NCBI RefSeq assembly: GCF_016862635.1
Contig: NZ_BONI01000006.1
Coordinates: 1 to 64,000, forward strand
DNA from: Catellatospora coxensis
GTDB taxonomy: Bacteria > Actinomycetota > Actinomycetes > Mycobacteriales > Micromonosporaceae
Length of the DNA stretch: 64,000 nt
Direction of reading: 5' to 3'
Shown here: in pieces, positions 46,835-54,063 of the stretch
How positions within the stretch are numbered: the stretch's first letter is position 1
Layout: each line of letters opens with the position of its first letter
Made by a program: the position numbers and the translations under genes
The notes under the pieces: model-generated
Told to the model about the DNA's origin: nothing
What the model saw: only the letters and a program-made list of their open reading frames with translations
Databases searched by the model: none

Positions 46835-46850
46835 TAGATCCTATATCATT
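46835..46850. promoter_or_regulatory. GntR operator, second copy
   Basis: TAGATCCTATATCATT shares its first 11 bases with the operator at 41231 and lies in the divergent region between the lactonase and the GntR gene. Flanking ATCAT gives it partial symmetry (ATCATAGATCCTATATCAT). Autoregulation plus control of the lactonase pair is likely. Confidence 0.65.
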
Positions 46851-46904
46851 GCCGTATCGGTAAGGTGTACTCGCTCACGACGGTGACAGTCAAGGGGTGT
46901 TCCG

Positions 46905-47591
46905 ATGGCCACTACGCCCATCTCCGGCCGGATCCGGCCCGCGCAGCGGCTCACGCTGACCGACGACGTCTACGAGTCGCTCAAGACCCTCATCATGGAG
47001 CATGCCATCGCTCCCGGCGAGCGGGTGAGCATCGACGGGCTAGCCCGTACCCTCGAAGTCTCCCCCACCCCGGTGCGCGAGGCGCTCGCCCGCCTGGAGT
47101 CCGACGGGCTGGTGCGCAAGCGGGCCATGTCCGGCTACACCACCACGCCGCTGCTCACCCGCACCGAGTTCGACGAGCTGTTCGAGATGCGGCTGCTGCT
47201 GGAGCCCGCCGCCGCCCGCCGCGCCGCCACGTACGCCGACGCCGAGCAGCGCCGCCGGGTCCGCGAGGAGGCCGCCGCGACCGTCGCCGTCGTGGAACCG
47301 GGTGACGGCTACCGCCGGCACGCCGCCTTCACCGCGCTCGACGCCCGCTTCCACGATCTCGTCGCCGAGGTGTCCGGCAGCGGCCTGCTGCGCGAGTCCA
47401 TCATCCGGCTGCACTCCCACCTGCACCTGCACCGGATCTACTTCCCGTCGGCGGGCACCGGCGACACCGTCGGCGAGCACAAGCGCATCGCCTCCGCCAT
47501 CGCCAAGGGCGACGCCGACGCCGCCGCCGACGCCATGCACCAGCACCTCACCTCAGCCCGCGACCGCCACCTCCCCGCCTTCCCGACCTGA
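46905..47591 (+). CDS. GntR/FCD-family regulator of the deoxy-sugar cluster
   Basis: 228 residues; GGGGTGTTCCG precedes ATG 46905. The winged HTH includes VSIDGLARTLEVSPTPVREA and the FCD domain has metal-ligand type ARFHDLVAEVSG and HSHLHLHRIYF. It shares an operator motif with both divergent promoters of the cluster and is therefore the likely pathway regulator. Confidence 0.9.
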   Translation: MATTPISGRIRPAQRLTLTDDVYESLKTLIMEHAIAPGERVSIDGLARTLEVSPTPVREALARLESDGLVRKRAMSGYTTTPLLTRTEFDELFEMRLLLEPAAARRAATYADAEQRRRVREEAAATVAVVEPGDGYRRHAAFTALDARFHDLVAEVSGSGLLRESIIRLHSHLHLHRIYFPSAGTGDTVGEHKRIASAIAKGDADAAADAMHQHLTSARDRHLPAFPT

Positions 47592-47600
47592 CCTCTTTGT

Positions 47601-47662
47601 CGCAACTCCTAAAGAGTCGCGGCATCGGCCCACGTCGGAGCCCGCGACTTGTCAAGAATTGC
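47601..47662. repeat. Imperfect palindrome between convergent genes
   Basis: CGCAACTCCTAAAGAGTCGCGG and its partner CCGCGACTTGTCAAGAATTGCG are complementary at 17 of 22 positions; the right arm contains the stop codon of the gene at 47652. Probable two-way terminator. Confidence 0.55.
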
Positions 47663-48542
47663 GCCAGGTCGGGGGCCAGGGGGTGACGAGGTGGAGGCTG
47701 TCGAGGCGGGTGAGGCCTTCGTCGGCGAGCAGGGCGGCGAGGTCGATGGCGAAGTCGCCGTTGGCCAGCAGGTCCGGGCGGTCCAGCCCGTCGATCGCGG
47801 CGGCGACGATCCGGTCGGGCAGGAACTCGCGCAGGCGGTGCCGCATGTCCCCCGGCCAGTCCATGACCGCGCTGTACACGTGGTCGGGGCTGCGCCCCCA
47901 GTCCTCGGCGACGTCGGCCTCGTCCACGCCGAAGATCACCACGTGGTCGCGGTCCACCGGGCTGCCGAGCAGCGGCACGCCGCCGGTGTGGCAGTCCACG
48001 GCCGGCAGCACGATCCGGTCCGGGTCGATCGGCTCGTACCAGAGCAGCAACGGTTTCGCCCGGAGCGCGTCGCGGTTGTCGAAGCAGCACAGCGCGATGG
48101 TGTGGCGCGGGAAGGTCAGCGCGTAGAACTCGAACAGTTCCGGGCTCACCGGCGGCCGCCGGTGCGGCGGGACGCGCTCCAGCGCCGCGTACCCGGCCAT
48201 CGGGTCGTCGGCCAGCACCACCGTGTACACATCGTGGTCGAAGACGTGCGCCCGCGGGACCGGGGCGTCCATCCAATCCATGCCGTCGGCGGCCGCCGCG
48301 CCGCCCCCGACCGCCTCGAGCATCAGGTCCAGCACGTCGCGGTGGCGTCCGACGTCGATGAAGCTGTCCGGGGTGAGATGGCGGCCGGGCAGGTGCAGCA
48401 GCATCGCGTTCGGGCCGGACGCCAGGTTCACCGCGGTGTTCTGGTAGCCGAACACCTCGATCCGCCCGTGCACCGGGTGGTTGCAGCGGCCTGCGTAGAC
48501 GGTCGTGCCGCGGAAGTCCGCATGGTCAGCCGAGACGCACAT
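47652..48542 (-). CDS. Conserved hypothetical protein (296 aa)
   Basis: 296 residues from ATG 48542, beginning MCVSADHADFRGTTVYAGRC. Cys2 and the following blocks (IEVFGYQNTAVNLASGPNAM, HLPGRHLTPDSFID) are reminiscent of hypothetical proteins found in other actinomycetes, but I know no function. The central segment LTFPRHTIALCCFDNRDALR resembles a core beta-strand/turn. No signal or membrane segment. It is divergent from the gene at 48633 by 90 bp. Confidence 0.7.
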   Translation of the reverse strand: MCVSADHADFRGTTVYAGRCNHPVHGRIEVFGYQNTAVNLASGPNAMLLHLPGRHLTPDSFIDVGRHRDVLDLMLEAVGGGAAAADGMDWMDAPVPRAHVFDHDVYTVVLADDPMAGYAALERVPPHRRPPVSPELFEFYALTFPRHTIALCCFDNRDALRAKPLLLWYEPIDPDRIVLPAVDCHTGGVPLLGSPVDRDHVVIFGVDEADVAEDWGRSPDHVYSAVMDWPGDMRHRLREFLPDRIVAAAIDGLDRPDLLANGDFAIDLAALLADEGLTRLDSLHLVTPWPPTWRNS

Positions 48543-48632
48543 CGCGCGAGGATACGCCGTCCAGCGCGGGCCCACAGTCCGGCGGCGTGCGGTAGCGTGC
48601 GGCGACCACGTTGCGGACCAGGGGCAGGGCAC

Positions 48633-49511
48633 ATGTTGGGGCGTTTCCGGATCACCGCCGCGGCCCGTGCCGCCCACACCGCCGCCTATGCGGCGTTCGA
48701 GGCCGAGGACTGGCCGCTGGCCGGCCATCAGCTCGCCGCCGCCGCGGCGATGCTGCCCGCGGGCAGGGCGCAGCGGGCCGCCTGGTTCGACGCCGCGCTG
48801 GCGTACAAGTTTGCCCGGGACTGGGCGCGCGCCTACGAGCACGGCCGGACGGCCGCGTCGCTGGTCGAGCGCGGCAAGGAGGAGCCCGCGTTCTGGAACC
48901 TCGGCATCGCCGCGACCATGCTGCGCGAATGGGACACCGCCCGTGACGCCTGGGCCGGTTACGGGCTGCGGCTGCCGGCCGGCACCGGCGAGATCACCGA
49001 GGACCTCGGGCCGACCTGTGTACGCATCGAGACCGGCGGCGGCCAGGAGGTCGTCTGGGCGATCCGGATCTGCCCGACCCGGGCCCGGATCGTCAACGTG
49101 CCCTTCCGCCCGTCCCGCCGGTACGGCGAGGTGGTCCTGCACGACGGCGTGCCCAACGGCGAGCGGGTGTCCGGCGGCAGGACCGTCCCCGTCTTCGACG
49201 AGATCGCCCTGTTCACGCCCTCGGACCTGGCCACGCTGACCGTCGACGCGGACGCGCCCGAGCAGGCCGACGTGGAGGCGCTCGCCGACCTGTTCGCGCA
49301 GGAGAGGTACGGGATGGAGATGCCGTCCACCCGGCGCGACCTGTGCGCGTGCTGCAGCGAGTCGACCGTGCGGCAGGAGCGGGTCATCCCCGTCGGCCGC
49401 CAGCAGTTCCTGCTCGCCGCGCCGCTGGACCGTGCGCGGGAGCTGCTCGACCGGTGGCGGGCCGAGCGTCCGGGCGAGCGCTCCTGGGAGAACCTGCACC
49501 CGGCCACGTGA
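48633..49511 (+). CDS. Hypothetical protein with TPR-like N terminus
   Basis: 292 residues from ATG 48633 (CAGGGGCAGGGCAC upstream). Residues 5-110 are Ala-rich helices of TPR type (AYKFARDWARAYEHGRTAAS, AFWNLGIAATMLREWDTARD). A beta-rich C-terminal half contains CACC near residue 238-241 and a preceding acidic region. Unknown function. Confidence 0.75.
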   Translation: MLGRFRITAAARAAHTAAYAAFEAEDWPLAGHQLAAAAAMLPAGRAQRAAWFDAALAYKFARDWARAYEHGRTAASLVERGKEEPAFWNLGIAATMLREWDTARDAWAGYGLRLPAGTGEITEDLGPTCVRIETGGGQEVVWAIRICPTRARIVNVPFRPSRRYGEVVLHDGVPNGERVSGGRTVPVFDEIALFTPSDLATLTVDADAPEQADVEALADLFAQERYGMEMPSTRRDLCACCSESTVRQERVIPVGRQQFLLAAPLDRARELLDRWRAERPGERSWENLHPAT

Positions 49512-49515
49512 CGGC

Positions 49516-50070
49516 TCAGCCGGACACGAGCTGCTCGCGGGCCTCCATCAGGGCGAACCCGAGCAGGTTCAGGCCGCGCCAGCGCTGCGGGTGCCACGCG
49601 TCGCCGTCGCGGGCCGACAGGCCGATGCCCCAGATCGCGTCGACCGGGCTCGCCTCCACCAGCACCCGGTCGCCCGTCGACAGCAGGTAGGACCGCAGCG
49701 CCTCGTCCTGGCCGAACTTCGCGACGCTGCCCGCCAGCACGATTCCGTACCGCTCCCGCTCCCAGACGGCCTGGCTGAACCCGCGGACCTCGCGCCCCAC
49801 GCCCTTGGCCTGCTGCGGGTGCCCGGCCGCGAGCACCCGCCCGGCGGCGTCGGCGTCGCCGAACAGCGTCGCCTTGCGCCACATCATGTAGTGCTCGGCG
49901 GTCGCGAAGCTCAGCCCGTCGACCGTGAACGGGGCCTCCCACCACTGGCTCAGGCAGCTCGGGCCGATGCTCCCGTCGGCGTTCGGCTGGTGCCCCCAGA
50001 ACATCAGGTACTTCCACCGCCGCCCGGCTTCGGCGAGGGAGACCAGGTCGGCGACGCTGCGAGGTGACAT
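49516..50070 (-). CDS. NADAR-family protein (YbiA-like)
   Basis: 184 residues. NADAR hallmarks: KYLMFWGHQP, CLSQWWEAPFTVDGLSFATA, then EHYMMWRKATLFGD, and the late GIGLSARDGDAWHPQRWRGL with LLGFALMEARE. NADAR proteins are N-glycosidases acting on ADP-ribose-linked or riboflavin-pathway compounds; some reverse guanine ADP-ribosylation of DNA in toxin-antitoxin systems. It is divergent from a macrodomain gene, which suggests an ADP-ribose theme. Confidence 0.88.
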   Translation of the reverse strand: MSPRSVADLVSLAEAGRRWKYLMFWGHQPNADGSIGPSCLSQWWEAPFTVDGLSFATAEHYMMWRKATLFGDADAAGRVLAAGHPQQAKGVGREVRGFSQAVWERERYGIVLAGSVAKFGQDEALRSYLLSTGDRVLVEASPVDAIWGIGLSARDGDAWHPQRWRGLNLLGFALMEAREQLVSG

Positions 50071-50143
50071 GCCCGCCAGTGTCGCCCAGCGCGGGCCCGC
50101 CGCGCGTCACGATTTCGGTCGACCGGTGTCGCACGCCGGCGGC

Positions 50144-50629
50144 ATGATGCTCGGCGTGACCACGCTGACGATCATCAAGGGCGACGCGACCAGCCCGCAG
50201 GCCAAGGGCCCGAAGGTGATCGCGCACGTCTGCAACGACATCGGCGGCTGGGGCAAGGGCTTCGTGCTGGCGATCTCCCGGCGCTGGCCGGAACCGGAAC
50301 GCGACTTCCGCCGCTGGCACCGCGAGCGGGCCCGCAACGACTTCGGCCTCGGCGCGGTGCGCCTGGTGCAGGTGCTGCCGGACACCTGGGTCGCGAACAT
50401 GGTCGCCCAGCGCGGCATCAAGACCGGCAGCTCCGGGCCGCCGATCCGGTACGAGGCGGTCGAGTCCTGCCTGCGTACGCTCGCCGGGGAGGCGATCCGG
50501 CTCGGCGCCTCCGTGCACATGCCGCGCATCGGCTGCGGCCTGGCCGGCGGCCGCTGGGAGCGCATCGAGCCGATCGTCGCGGACACCCTGCTCGCCGCGG
50601 GCGTGCCGACCACGGTGTACGAGATCTAG
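50144..50629 (+). CDS. Macrodomain protein (ADP-ribose binding/hydrolase)
   Basis: 161 residues from ATG 50144 (ATG 50147 or GTG 50156 possible). It is a stand-alone macrodomain: VIAHVCNDIGGWGKGFVLAI (ribose-binding loop 1), ANMVAQRGIK and SVHMPRIGCGLAGGRWERIE (loop 2). The layout resembles the TARG1/ALC1 group, but the loop-2 Asp of TARG1 is Ala in GCGLAGG, so catalysis is uncertain. It likely binds or removes ADP-ribose. Its C-terminal residues EI are encoded in a palindrome. Confidence 0.87.
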   Translation: MMLGVTTLTIIKGDATSPQAKGPKVIAHVCNDIGGWGKGFVLAISRRWPEPERDFRRWHRERARNDFGLGAVRLVQVLPDTWVANMVAQRGIKTGSSGPPIRYEAVESCLRTLAGEAIRLGASVHMPRIGCGLAGGRWERIEPIVADTLLAAGVPTTVYEI

Positions 50630-50672
50630 CAGCTTTGTGGTCGTCGGCGCGACCACAAAGCTGCTAGATCTC
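50621..50672. repeat. Perfect 23-bp palindrome spanning both stop codons
   Basis: The left arm begins GAGATCTAGCAGCTTTGTGG; the right arm is its exact complement across a 6-nt loop. The macrodomain TAG and the DUF4291 TAG each lie in one arm, so both proteins end Glu-Ile. Strong two-way terminator. Confidence 0.85.
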
Positions 50673-51236
50673 CAACGCCGTGTAGGGCCGCTCGCGGGGT
50701 AGCAGGTCGGACGCCTGGGTCAGGTTCCCCGAGCGGACGAGGGCGTGGATCTCGTGGGCGAGCGGGGTCACGTCGTCGATGCCGACGGTCCACTCGTCCA
50801 CGTAGCCCTCGACGGCGGAGCCGGACAGGCCGATCTGGATCGCGCGGTGCGCCAGCGGGCGCAGGTGCAGGTCGCGCTCGGGGTCCCACTGCACGCGCAC
50901 CGGGGAGCGTTTCAGGGCCCGCCGCCAGGCGGCCTGGTCGGGATACACGTCGCGGTCGTGGTGGCTGGGCACGGCCTGCCGTACTGCGGCGTCGAAGCCG
51001 GCGCGGCGCAGGCGTACGGCGAGCACCCGCTCCTGGCCCTCCTTGGTGGCCCAGCCGCAGCGGTACATCATCCACAGGAAGGACGGCTTGATCCAGGTCA
51101 TCCGGTCGCGGCGGTACCAGTCCGGGAAACGCCCCAGCCCGGCCGCGGCGTCACCGATCTCCGGCCGGTACGCCTGGTAGACGGTGACGGTCTCGTCGTC
51201 GTGCAGCGCCCGGATCTGCCTCGTCGGCACTGTCAT
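50664..51236 (-). CDS. DUF4291-family protein
   Basis: 190 residues from ATG 51236. Family core: TVYQAYRPEIGDAAAGLGRF, then RDRMTWIKPSFLWMMYRCGW and LRPLAHRAIQIGLSGSAVEG. DUF4291 has no established function that I can state. The conserved R-M-T-W-I-K-P-S-F block and the neighbouring NADAR and macrodomain genes make a nucleotide-related activity plausible (inference). Confidence 0.82.
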   Translation of the reverse strand: MTVPTRQIRALHDDETVTVYQAYRPEIGDAAAGLGRFPDWYRRDRMTWIKPSFLWMMYRCGWATKEGQERVLAVRLRRAGFDAAVRQAVPSHHDRDVYPDQAAWRRALKRSPVRVQWDPERDLHLRPLAHRAIQIGLSGSAVEGYVDEWTVGIDDVTPLAHEIHALVRSGNLTQASDLLPRERPYTALEI

Positions 51237-51342
51237 GGCCAGGATGATCCAGGACGGCCCCGGCTGCGTCGACCGGGTTTGCGCTTGAGGCCGGGACGGA
51301 ATTCGCTTGTCCGCGCGGCGCGCGGCCCGGACCCTGGCAGAT

Positions 51343-52047
51343 GTGCACGATGATCCTGTGGCCGCCGCACGGCGCCTCGTCGAGGACCGGTACCCCCACG
51401 CCCGGTGGGCGATGCTCACCGGCAGCGTGCTGACGGCGGCGCGTACGCCCGGATCCGATCTCGACATCCTGGTCTTCTTCGACGAGGGTGACGCGCTGCC
51501 GTTCCGGGAGTGGCAGCGGTGGGCCGGGTTCAACGTCGACCTGTTCGCCTATGACCAGCCCGGACTGGACCGCTACCTCGGATTCGACCTGCGGGACGGG
51601 AATCCCGCGCTGCACCGCATGGTCGCCGGGGGACAGCTGCTCACCGGCGCGGACGAGCACGCGACCAGGCTGCAGGCGCACTGCGTGGGCGTGCTCGCCG
51701 CCGGACCGCGGCCGCTCACCGCCGACCAGCTGAACATGGTGCGTTACGGCCTCGCGGACCTGTCGGACGACCTGGCGCATGCGAGCGACCCGGTCGAGGC
51801 GGCCGCCACCGCGGCGATGCTGTGGCAGGCCGTCGCCGACGCCGCCTGCGCCACGGCCTGTCCGCCGCACTGGCGCGGCACCGGCAAGTGGCGCGCCCGG
51901 GAACTGCGCGACTTCGATCCCGGTTTCGCCCGGCGCTGGCTCGCCGTACGCGACGACCCGACCGCCTTGCCCGCGTTGGCCGCGGAGCTGATCGAGCAGA
52001 CCGGCGGCCCGCTCGTCGACGGCTTCCGCATCGCCGGAGAGCGCTGA
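51343..52047 (+). CDS. Nucleotidyltransferase-fold protein
   Basis: 234 residues from GTG 51343 (TTG 51307 also open). The N-terminal domain has the NTase signature GS(x)n(S/D)D: MLTGSVLTAARTPGSDLDIL, followed by a third acidic strand (VDLFAYDQPG). The C-terminal 130 residues are helical. Similar two-domain proteins include antibiotic nucleotidyltransferases and MNT-type antitoxins. No HEPN partner is adjacent. Substrate unknown. Confidence 0.78.
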   Translation: MHDDPVAAARRLVEDRYPHARWAMLTGSVLTAARTPGSDLDILVFFDEGDALPFREWQRWAGFNVDLFAYDQPGLDRYLGFDLRDGNPALHRMVAGGQLLTGADEHATRLQAHCVGVLAAGPRPLTADQLNMVRYGLADLSDDLAHASDPVEAAATAAMLWQAVADAACATACPPHWRGTGKWRARELRDFDPGFARRWLAVRDDPTALPALAAELIEQTGGPLVDGFRIAGER

Positions 52048-52055
52048 CCGCCCGG

Positions 52056-52742
52056 ATGCGACTGCGGGCGCTCGTCGACGAGGTGCGGCTGGGGCCGCTG
52101 AACCACCGCGTGCTGCGGCCCTACCGGACGCTGCCCCGCGCGGCGCTGTTCCCCGCGGGTGCCGACCGCCGACCGCACTGCCTGCTGATGTACACCGACC
52201 GGACGGCGGCCGCCGTGCTGCACGCCGCGTGGGCGCTGGCCACGATCTCGCCGCACTCGCTGGTGTACCTGCCGATGCGGGCCGCCCCGCCACCCGCGCA
52301 CACGCCGTTCGCGGGGACCGGCGCGGCGTCGTTCGACCTGCTGCTGCACCACCGGCTGCAGTTTCCGCTGTCGCGGTGGAAGCAGGTGCGGGCACGGCTG
52401 CGGGGCGGCACGCCGCACACGGCGGTGATCCCGCCGGGGGTGCTGCCCGCCTACGAGGATGTCGACCACGACGCCCGCGGGTACGTCGAGCAGCGCGACC
52501 ACCTGCGCATCGAGCTGTCGGGACGCACGGTGTTCGTCGTCGGCGGCACGGTCGCCTTCCGCGGCTGGGGGCACTGCCTGCGGCGGCTGGCGGAGGGCCC
52601 GCGGCCGGGCACGGGCGGCAGTTGTGGTGCGCCGCACCACTGCGTGTCGGTCGACGACTGGCGGCCGCGGCAGGATCGCGACTGGACCGACCTGCACATC
52701 GAGGTCGTCGCCGACTGGCGGCACGGTGCCGTGACGGGTTAG
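52056..52742 (+). CDS. Hypothetical protein (228 aa)
   Basis: Starts at ATG 52056, 8 bp after the nucleotidyltransferase gene and probably co-transcribed. The sequence (VLRPYRTLPRAALFPAGADR, AWALATISPHSLVYLPMRAA, TVFVVGGTVAFRGWGHCLRR) is not recognised. No signal peptide; one weak hydrophobic segment. Its stop overlaps the convergent FMN reductase stop by 3 bases. Confidence 0.65.
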   Translation: MRLRALVDEVRLGPLNHRVLRPYRTLPRAALFPAGADRRPHCLLMYTDRTAAAVLHAAWALATISPHSLVYLPMRAAPPPAHTPFAGTGAASFDLLLHHRLQFPLSRWKQVRARLRGGTPHTAVIPPGVLPAYEDVDHDARGYVEQRDHLRIELSGRTVFVVGGTVAFRGWGHCLRRLAEGPRPGTGGSCGAPHHCVSVDDWRPRQDRDWTDLHIEVVADWRHGAVTG

Positions 52743-53272
52743 GCGCGCACCTTCGGGGTCAGGGCGGCCGCGAAGGCGGCGACGACGCCGTCGAGCAGGG
52801 TGCGGGCCGGTTCGGCGATGATCACGTCGCCGTCGGGGCCGTCGCTGATCAGCTGGTCGTGCACGAAGTAGCCGGGCAGCACGTGGGTCGCGCCCATGGT
52901 GGTGAGCACGGGCCGCAGCGCGTAGTCGATGGCCAGCACGTGCGCGACGGTGCCGCCGGTGGCCAGGGGAAGCACCGTCTTGCCCGCGAGGGCGTACTGC
53001 GGGAGCAGGTCGAGCAGCGCCTTGAGGATGCCGCTGTAGGCGGCCTTGTACACCGGCGTCGCGACGATGACGCCGTCGGCGGCGGCCAGGCGCTCGGCGA
53101 TGTCGAGGATCACCGGATGCGACGGGTCGCAGCCGAGCAGCACCTCGGCGGGCAGGTCGCGCACGGCGATGGTGTCGATCTCGGCGTCGAGCGCGCCCGC
53201 CACGTTGGCCAGCACGCGCGCGGTCCGCGAGGTCGGTGACGGCGAGCCGCTGATCGCGACCACGACGGCCAC
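52739..53272 (-). CDS. NADPH-dependent FMN reductase (SsuE/MsuE-like)
   Basis: 177 residues from GTG 53272, behind GGGGAGG at 5 nt. Flavodoxin-like: ISGSPSPTSRTARVL phosphate loop, ADGVIVATPVYKAAYSGILK (FMN binding) and a C-terminal ATGGTVAHVLAIDYALRPVL. It would supply reduced FMN to a monooxygenase, which is not encoded next door. Confidence 0.9.
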   Translation of the reverse strand: MAVVVAISGSPSPTSRTARVLANVAGALDAEIDTIAVRDLPAEVLLGCDPSHPVILDIAERLAAADGVIVATPVYKAAYSGILKALLDLLPQYALAGKTVLPLATGGTVAHVLAIDYALRPVLTTMGATHVLPGYFVHDQLISDGPDGDVIIAEPARTLLDGVVAAFAAALTPKVRA

Positions 53273-53359
53273 GTCCACCTCCCCTGTCTCACGGATCCCG
53301 CAGCCACCGTATCGCGCCACGGCTCCGGGCCGCAGGTCTGGCGGCGCCCACCCGCTCAT

Positions 53360-53434
53360 GATCGCCCGACTTGCCGGGCACATGCCGGTATGCGGCTTCA
53401 AGATACGCACACCTGCCGGGCGACTCGGACGATC
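53360..53434. repeat. 75-nt imperfect palindrome, family B copy 2
   Basis: It starts GATCGCCCGACTTGCCGGGC and ends CGACTCGGACGATC. Same length and outer sequence as 35453-35527, with a variable centre but shared AGATAC. It lies upstream of the ArsR operator and FMN reductase start. Confidence 0.75.
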
Positions 53435-53442
53435 AACGTGTT

Positions 53443-53472
53443 GCAGAATTCTGTTTGCAAAGAAAATTCTGC
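53443..53472. promoter_or_regulatory. ArsR-type operator
   Basis: GCAGAATTCTG and its partner AAAATTCTGC form an inverted repeat around TTTGCAAAG, only about 20 bp before the ArsR start. CAGAATTCTG alone is a perfect palindrome. This is an AT-rich site in a GC-rich genome. Confidence 0.65.
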
Positions 53473-53490
53473 ATGGGTACCGTGCGGGGC

Positions 53491-54063
53491 ATGAGTCAGA
53501 GTGACGGCGTGCGCCGGGTCGGCGAGGTCGAGGAGTTCAAGGCGCTCGCGCATCCGCTGCGCGCGCGGCTGCTGGGGGCACTGCGCGAGCACGGGCCCGC
53601 GACCGCCACCGAGCTGGCGCATCGGTTCGCCACCGACACCGGGTCCACTAGCTACCACCTGCGCAAACTCGCGCAGTACGGGTTCATCGCGGAGGCGGGC
53701 GACCCGGGCCACCCGCGGGCGCGGCGCTGGCAGGCCGTGCACCGGGTCAACGAGTGGAGCGCCACCGCCATGGCGGCCACCGCGGAGGGCCGCGAGGCGT
53801 CCGCGGTGATGCGCCGCCAGCAGGTGGACGTCCTGATCAGGGACGTCGAGGGGTACGAGGCCATGCTCGGCTCGCTGCCCCCGGAGTGGGTCGAGGCGAG
53901 CGGCATCGGCGACCTGCTGGTGCGGCTCACGCCCGACTCGGTGAACACGCTCTGGGCCCGGTTCTACGCGCACGTCGACGAGCTGGTAGCGCAGGACGCC
54001 GCCGACCCGGCCGCGCGCCCGGTCAGCATCCTCGTTTCCGGCCTGCCGAGGGACGCCGCGTGA
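53491..54063 (+). CDS. ArsR-family (winged HTH) regulator
   Basis: 190 residues from ATG 53491; ATG 53473 would add six residues. The HTH reads LAHPLRARLLGALREHGPAT, then TELAHRFATDTGSTSYHLRKL. The C-terminal 100 residues are an extra helical effector domain without the metal-binding cysteines of ArsR proper. It overlaps the MFS transporter start (GTGA), so the pair forms an operon under self-control. Confidence 0.88.
   Translation: MSQSDGVRRVGEVEEFKALAHPLRARLLGALREHGPATATELAHRFATDTGSTSYHLRKLAQYGFIAEAGDPGHPRARRWQAVHRVNEWSATAMAATAEGREASAVMRRQQVDVLIRDVEGYEAMLGSLPPEWVEASGIGDLLVRLTPDSVNTLWARFYAHVDELVAQDAADPAARPVSILVSGLPRDAA

Noticed and set aside
46860-46904. Possible leader peptide before the GntR gene
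   Set aside because: Short frames here have no ribosome binding site and no overlap with the gene start.
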